Part shown: one piece after another, positions 5,809-9,502 of the stretch | Layout of the letters: each line of letters begins with the position of its first letter | Position numbering within the stretch: the first letter of the stretch is position 1 | From: JAXHUA01 sp034189695 | GTDB lineage: Bacteria > Chloroflexota > Dehalococcoidia > E44-bin15 | DNA length: 9,502 nt | Direction: 5' to 3' | NCBI GenBank assembly: GCA_034189695.1 | Contig: JAXHUA010000142.1 | Span: 1-9,502 of the forward strand | Position numbers and translations under genes: made by a program | The notes under the pieces: model-generated | The model's input: only the letters and a program-made list of their open reading frames with translations | Databases searched by the model: none | What the model was told of the DNA's origin: nothing

Positions 5809-7451
5809 CTATAAGAGACAACATCACGGTTCTTCTCAAAGAGGCGGCTGTTCAGGCTCAGGAAAAGGAACTGCTGCCGCCGATAACAATGCCTGACATT
5901 GCGTTGGAGCGACCCCAGAACCAGGCGCATGGTGACTACGCATCGACCCTGCCATTGAGGATGGCGAGGGCAGCGCGCATGAACCCGCTCACCATTGCTG
6001 AAAGCCTGGTCAGTCTCATGGAGGTGCCGGACGAGATCGAAAGCATCAATGTGGCTGCCCCCGGGTTCATCAACTTCTCGCTGAAGAATGGGTGGGTGGC
6101 CAGGCAGGTCGAAACCATAATTGACGCCAGCGGCAGGTTTGGGGATGTCGATCTGGGCCGCGGCGCCAGAGTGCAGGTGGAGTTCGTCAGCGTCAATCCC
6201 ACCGGCCCTCTTCACGTGGGCCACGGCCGCGGCGCCATCTTAGGCAGCACCCTGGCAAACGTCCTCGTGTCGTCGGGGTACGACGTGGTCAAGGAGTACT
6301 ACCTTAACGACGCTGGGAGCCAGATGGACGCATTTGGCCGCTCCCTCTACGTGCGCTATCAGCAGGCGCTCGGTGTGGATGTCCAGATGCCCTCCGAGGG
6401 CTATCGGGGCGACTACATGATCGATATCGCCAGGGAGTTAGTGGCGGAAGAGGGCCGCCGCTACGTCGACAAGCCTGAAGAGCTGGGCGAGAACGGGATG
6501 AAGAGGATTGTGGCCGCCATCAAGGAGGACCTCGAGAGGCTGGGGGTTGTCTTTGACGTGTGGTTCAGCGAGAAGAGCCTCTACGACCAGGGACAGTATG
6601 ACCGGGTGATGGCTTTGCTGAAGAAGGAAGGGCATACGACTGAGAGAGAGGGAGCGGTGTGGTTCAATTCGACCGCCCTAGGGGAGGACAAGGACAACGT
6701 GCTTGTCAGGAGCGATGGGCTTCCGACCTACTTCGCCGCCGACATCGCCTACCACTACAACAAGTTCGTGGAGAGGGGGTTCTGGAACGTAATCGACATC
6801 TGGGGGGCCGACCATCAGGGACATGTGTCTCGAATGAAGGCCGTTGTGACGGCGCTGGGGATCGATGCTGAGCGGCTCCAAGTCATTATCTCGCAGATGG
6901 TCACCTTGAAGCGCGGCGATGTGGCGATTCGGGCATCAAAGCGCACCGGTGACCTCGTCACTCTGAGAGAGCTTGTCGACGAGGTCGGTCCGGACGTGTG
7001 CCGCTTCTTCTTCCTGTCCCACTCCGCGGATAGCCAGATGGACTTCGACCTGGAACTGGCCAAGCGCCAGTCTTCGGATAACCCGGTCTACTACGTCCAG
7101 TACGCGCATGCCCGCATCGCCAGCATACTGCGACTTGCCCGTGAGAAGGGCATAGACTGGAGCCGCGGCGATGTGTCTGTGCTCACCAGCGAGCCTGAGC
7201 TTACCCTGGTCCGCAGGATGCTCGAGTTGCCCGAGGTGCTTGAGTTGGTCGCCTCCACGCTGCAACCCCACCACCTCCCTTACTACGCCCTGGATCTGGG
7301 GACCACCTTCCACAACTTCTACGAGAAATGTCGCGTAATCTCGCCCGATGAAGCGCTCACTCAGGCCCGCCTCAAGCTGGTTGAGGCTTCTCAGATCGTC
7401 CTGGCGAAGGTCCTCCGTCTAATGGGAATGAGCGCCCCTGAGAAGATGTAG
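5805..7451 (+). CDS. argS: Arginyl-tRNA synthetase
   Basis: Class I synthetase attaching arginine to tRNA(Arg); 548 residues is the usual length. The N-terminal Add1 domain that contacts the tRNA elbow spans about 1-95, including QNQAHGDYAS and NVAAPGFINF. The catalytic Rossmann fold follows, with VEFVSVNPTGPLHVGHGRGA carrying the HIGH signature as HVGH (137-140). ADHQGHVSRMKA (335-346) is the conserved segment before the second signature. The KMSKS loop is degenerate, RASKRTG (376-382), as tolerated in this family. The C-terminal DALR anticodon-binding domain runs from about 429 (YYVQYAHARI) to the end. Its ATG overlaps the recG stop in ATGA (5805-5808). GGGG (5794-5797) lies seven bases upstream, so initiation is probably coupled to recG translation. 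TAG at 7449-7451 falls in the loop of a hairpin. Last gene of the unit, convergent with rho. Confidence 0.97.
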   Translation: MTIRDNITVLLKEAAVQAQEKELLPPITMPDIALERPQNQAHGDYASTLPLRMARAARMNPLTIAESLVSLMEVPDEIESINVAAPGFINFSLKNGWVARQVETIIDASGRFGDVDLGRGARVQVEFVSVNPTGPLHVGHGRGAILGSTLANVLVSSGYDVVKEYYLNDAGSQMDAFGRSLYVRYQQALGVDVQMPSEGYRGDYMIDIARELVAEEGRRYVDKPEELGENGMKRIVAAIKEDLERLGVVFDVWFSEKSLYDQGQYDRVMALLKKEGHTTEREGAVWFNSTALGEDKDNVLVRSDGLPTYFAADIAYHYNKFVERGFWNVIDIWGADHQGHVSRMKAVVTALGIDAERLQVIISQMVTLKRGDVAIRASKRTGDLVTLRELVDEVGPDVCRFFFLSHSADSQMDFDLELAKRQSSDNPVYYVQYAHARIASILRLAREKGIDWSRGDVSVLTSEPELTLVRRMLELPEVLELVASTLQPHHLPYYALDLGTTFHNFYEKCRVISPDEALTQARLKLVEASQIVLAKVLRLMGMSAPEKM

Positions 7452-7462
7452 CCATCTTCAGG
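7437..7462 (+). other. Hairpin straddling the argS stop codon
   Basis: GAAGATG (7442-7448) pairs perfectly with CATCTTC (7453-7459) around a 4-base loop, TAGC, that contains the argS stop codon. An alternative fold pairs CCTGA (7437-7441) with TCAGG (7458-7462) and leaves a two-base bulge, giving ten pairs. No U-run follows on either strand, so it is not a standard intrinsic terminator. It could protect the 3' end of the transcript or mark where Rho-dependent transcripts are trimmed; that role is an inference. Confidence 0.45.
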
Positions 7463-7550
7463 AAGGGCTAACCGCTGGGGAAACGGTCTTGAGGAGGAAG
7501 CCTGCGGCCGCGGGTCGTATCCGCCGAACCGTCCCGCATGTCCGGTCCGC
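7452..7550. other. Convergent intergenic gap between argS and rho
   Basis: About 100 bases between two converging stop codons. Apart from the hairpin at its left edge I see only weak, short dyads: ACCG/CGGT at 7471-7487, GCGG/CCGC at 7510-7524 and the palindrome GCGGCCGC at 7504-7511. None is followed by a T-run on the appropriate strand. No reading frame here is convincing. Termination of both units may be Rho-dependent, or may occur beyond the facing stop codon. Confidence 0.5.
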
Positions 7551-8819
7551 TTACAGCTCCTTCGTCAACGTGGCAAGGAACTCGGCATTGGTCGGCGTCT
7601 TTCCCATCCGCTCCAGGATCAGTTCCGTGGCTTCAGTGGTGTTCTGTGCTTGTGAGGCCACAAGGTTGGCCATGCGGCGAAGCAGCCAGACCTTCTGCAA
7701 TGTCACCTCGTCTACGAGGAGTTCCTCGTGCCTGGTGCCGCTGCGCTGGATGTCCATCGCGGGGAAGGTTCGGCGTTCCGCCAGCTTGCGACACAGGTGA
7801 AGCTCCATGTTGCCGGTGCCTTTGAACTCCTCGTAGATGAGCTCGTCCATGCGGCTTCCGGTGTCGACGAGGCACGTGGCGATTATGGTGAGCGATCCGC
7901 CCTGCTCGATATTCCTCGCCGCGCCGAAGAAGCGCTTCGGGGGGTAGAGGGCCACGGAGTCGACACCCCCTGAGAGTGTCCGGCCGCTGGGCGGCAAAGC
8001 CAAATTGTAGGCACGGGTGAGACGGGTGATGCCGTCCAGCAGAATCATCACATCCACCCCTGCCTCGACCAGGCGCTTCGCCCTTTCGAGCGCCAGCTCG
8101 GCAACCTTGGTGTGGTTCTCCACCGGCTCATCGAAGGTTGAGCTCACCACCTCTCCCTTGACCGAGCGCTGCATGTCGGTGACCTCCTCGGGTCGCTCGC
8201 CAATGAGGGCGACCATCACGTGAATATCGGGGTGGTTGGTGGTGGCGCCGTAGGCGATGTTCTTGAGCAGCACAGTCTTGCCGGCCTTGGGTGGTGACAC
8301 AATGAGCCCTCTCTGGCCTCTTCCGATAGGGGATATCAGGTCGAGGAGGCGGGTGGACAGGTTCTTGGGGTCCGCCTCAAGCTTGATGAGGCTGTCGGGA
8401 AACACCGGGGTCAGCGAGTTGAAGTGCGGGCGGTTCTTGGCCTGCTCCGGGTCGAAGCCATTGACGGCCTCAACGCGCAACAGGCTGTAGTACTTCTCCC
8501 CGTTCTTGGGCAATCTCACCTGCCCAGTCACCATGTCGCCGGTCCTGAGCCCAAAGCGGCGGATCTGAGACTGGGACACGTAGACGTCGTTGGCTCCCGG
8601 CTTGAGGTTGTCCTTGCGCAGGAAACCGAAGCCGTCGTCCATTATCTCCAGTACGCCGCCGTCGAACATGTTGCCCTGAAGCTCGGCATTTGCCCGGAGG
8701 AGCCTCAGAACGAGGTCCTGCTTCCTGAGCGCGCTACAGCCGGAGACGCCGAGCCCCTTGGCCATCTCCACCAACTCATCACGGCTCTTGGTTTCGAGTT
8801 CCGCGATATTCATTGTCAT
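7551..8819 (-). CDS. rho: Transcription termination factor Rho
   Basis: Hexameric RNA-dependent ATPase/translocase that ends transcription at unstructured C-rich RNA. It has 422 residues, close to the E. coli 419, with no large insertion. The N-terminal SAP-like helical domain spans about 4-45 (IAELETKSRDELVEMAKGLG). The cold-shock-type primary RNA site follows, with GFGFLR (63-68) and a DVYVSQSQIRRFGLRTGD segment. The RecA-like core has Walker A PPKAGKT (176-182), catalytic glutamate E208 in GERPEEVTDMQR, Walker B ILLD (259-262), the secondary-site Q-loop LPPSGRTLSGGV (275-286), and the arginine finger R363 in RSGTRHEELL. ATG 8819 overlaps the transaldolase TGA as ATGA, and a second ATG lies two codons later (8813). 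AGGG and GGAAG lie just upstream in the end of the preceding gene. All catalytic residues are present. It has no rpmE downstream, unlike Bacillus, and converges on argS. Confidence 0.98.
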   Translation of the reverse strand: MTMNIAELETKSRDELVEMAKGLGVSGCSALRKQDLVLRLLRANAELQGNMFDGGVLEIMDDGFGFLRKDNLKPGANDVYVSQSQIRRFGLRTGDMVTGQVRLPKNGEKYYSLLRVEAVNGFDPEQAKNRPHFNSLTPVFPDSLIKLEADPKNLSTRLLDLISPIGRGQRGLIVSPPKAGKTVLLKNIAYGATTNHPDIHVMVALIGERPEEVTDMQRSVKGEVVSSTFDEPVENHTKVAELALERAKRLVEAGVDVMILLDGITRLTRAYNLALPPSGRTLSGGVDSVALYPPKRFFGAARNIEQGGSLTIIATCLVDTGSRMDELIYEEFKGTGNMELHLCRKLAERRTFPAMDIQRSGTRHEELLVDEVTLQKVWLLRRMANLVASQAQNTTEATELILERMGKTPTNAEFLATLTKEL

Positions 8820-9469
8820 TTCTTCCCTACCTCTCTCCAGTCATCTGTGAATCGTGAAATACCTATATCGGTGAGCGGATGCCGGATCATCTGCATTAAC
8901 ACCTTGTATGGTACGGTGGCGATGTGAGCCCCCGCCTGGGCTGCGGCAAGCACGTGAAGGGGATGGCGAAGGCTGGCCGCGATTACCTGGGTCGGGAGGC
9001 TGTACCTTGAGAAGATCTCGACCGAATCAACAACCACCTGCATTCCCTGATGACTGATGTCGTCAAGCCGACCGACGAAAGGACTCACATACGTCGCACC
9101 GGCGATTGCCCCCAGCAGAGTCTGATTCGCTGAGAAGCATAGCGTGAGATTCGTCCTTATCCCCTCCCCAGACAGCTTCGACACCGCTTCAAGTCCCTCC
9201 TCGGTCACAGGGATCTTGACCGCGACGATGGGGCTCCACGACGAAAGCCGTCTCGCCTCTTCCACTATGTCGTCTGCCTTGGAGCTCAATGCCTCGACCG
9301 AAACGTGCTCAAGACCCGGTATCGAGCAGATCTCGAGGACCGCTTCCTTGAAGTCCGTGGTCTTCTCCCGCGCGACCAGGCTGGGGTTCGTGGTCACGCC
9401 GCATATGACACCAAGTTTCGCCGCGTGGCGAATGTCGTCGATATTCGCTGTGTCCAGGAATATCTGCAT
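8816..9469 (-). CDS. tal: Small (type 3, FSA-like) transaldolase
   Basis: Schiff-base aldolase of the non-oxidative pentose phosphate pathway that moves a dihydroxyacetone unit from sedoheptulose 7-phosphate to glyceraldehyde 3-phosphate. At 217 residues it belongs to the short decamer-forming subfamily shared with fructose-6-phosphate aldolase (FSA). Motifs: FLDTAN (4-9, D6), GVTTNPSL (24-31), VAVKIPVT with the Schiff-base K85, SPFVGRLDD (129-137) and ASLRHP (165-170). E59 and F131 stand where FSA has catalytic-water glutamine and tyrosine, so I favour true transaldolase over FSA. ATG 9469 follows GAGG (9479-9476) at six bases. The TGA overlaps the rho ATG, so the two genes are cotranscribed and probably coupled. 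The promoter lies outside the window. Only 33 bases of sequence remain upstream; minus-strand TGA triplets at 9482-9480 and 9472-9470 could end a preceding gene, which cannot be identified. Confidence 0.94.
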   Translation of the reverse strand: MQIFLDTANIDDIRHAAKLGVICGVTTNPSLVAREKTTDFKEAVLEICSIPGLEHVSVEALSSKADDIVEEARRLSSWSPIVAVKIPVTEEGLEAVSKLSGEGIRTNLTLCFSANQTLLGAIAGATYVSPFVGRLDDISHQGMQVVVDSVEIFSRYSLPTQVIAASLRHPLHVLAAAQAGAHIATVPYKVLMQMIRHPLTDIGISRFTDDWREVGKK

Positions 9470-9502
9470 TCAGCACCTCTCACTCGTTTCTGACATTGCC
9501 GC

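Noticed and set aside
7504..7511. GCGGCCGC palindrome as a regulatory site
   Set aside because: An 8-base self-complementary GC string is easily expected by chance in GC-rich DNA, and nothing around it suggests function.
7471..7524. Possible intrinsic terminator between argS and rho
   Set aside because: The dyads ACCG/CGGT and GCGG/CCGC have stems of only about four bases and no T-run on either strand.
8424..8927. Plus-strand open frame across the rho/transaldolase junction
   Set aside because: It lies opposite strongly supported rho and transaldolase coding sequence, has no recognisable motif, and no ribosome-binding site stands out.
1..9502. Search for a mobile element, CRISPR array, defence system or horizontally acquired island
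   Set aside because: No transposase, integrase, long direct repeats, spacer-repeat pattern or shift in codon style was seen; nearly every base belongs to intact core genes.

Overview
The window is a dense, GC-rich bacterial chromosome segment made almost entirely of core housekeeping genes. I see no mobile element, CRISPR array, phage gene, toxin-antitoxin pair, tRNA or rRNA. GTG and TTG starts, the long N-terminal extension of RecG, a four-cysteine L28 and the gene order suggest a deep-branching bacterium, perhaps Chloroflexota (Dehalococcoidia-like). That placement is an inference and not firm.

Layout. (1) Plus strand, 1-1566: the 3' part of argH (argininosuccinate lyase), overlapped by rpe (ribulose-phosphate 3-epimerase). 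(2) Minus strand, 1563-1751: rpmB (ribosomal protein L28), whose stop codon shares the palindrome CTAG with the rpe stop. (3) 1752-1861: the only intergenic region with clear regulatory structure. It holds a good sigma-70-type promoter pointing right, a weaker candidate pointing left, and inverted repeats. (4) Plus strand, 1862-7451: a tight unit of fakA/yloV (DAK2-type fatty-acid kinase), recG and argS, joined by 4-base start/stop overlaps. (5) 7452-7550: a short convergent gap without a recognisable intrinsic terminator, but with a hairpin over the argS stop codon. (6) Minus strand, 9469-7551: a small transaldolase followed by rho, joined by an ATGA overlap.

How the genes work together. rpe and the transaldolase both serve the non-oxidative pentose phosphate pathway, from opposite ends of the window. 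argH makes arginine and argS charges it to tRNA. The rpe - rpmB (opposite strand) - yloV - recG order resembles the well-known Bacillus subtilis region rpe-thiN-rpmB-yloU-yloV-sdaAB-sdaAA-recG, here stripped of thiN, yloU and the sda genes. The tal-rho pair likewise resembles the Bacillus tal-murAB-glpX-rho-rpmE region. The window therefore looks like two compacted, anciently conserved neighbourhoods side by side.

I found no convincing undescribed system. The points most worth a second look are the palindromes on the fakA/rpmB promoter region, the shared CTAG stop codons, the argS-stop hairpin, and family-level sequence variants in RPE, RecG and the transaldolase.
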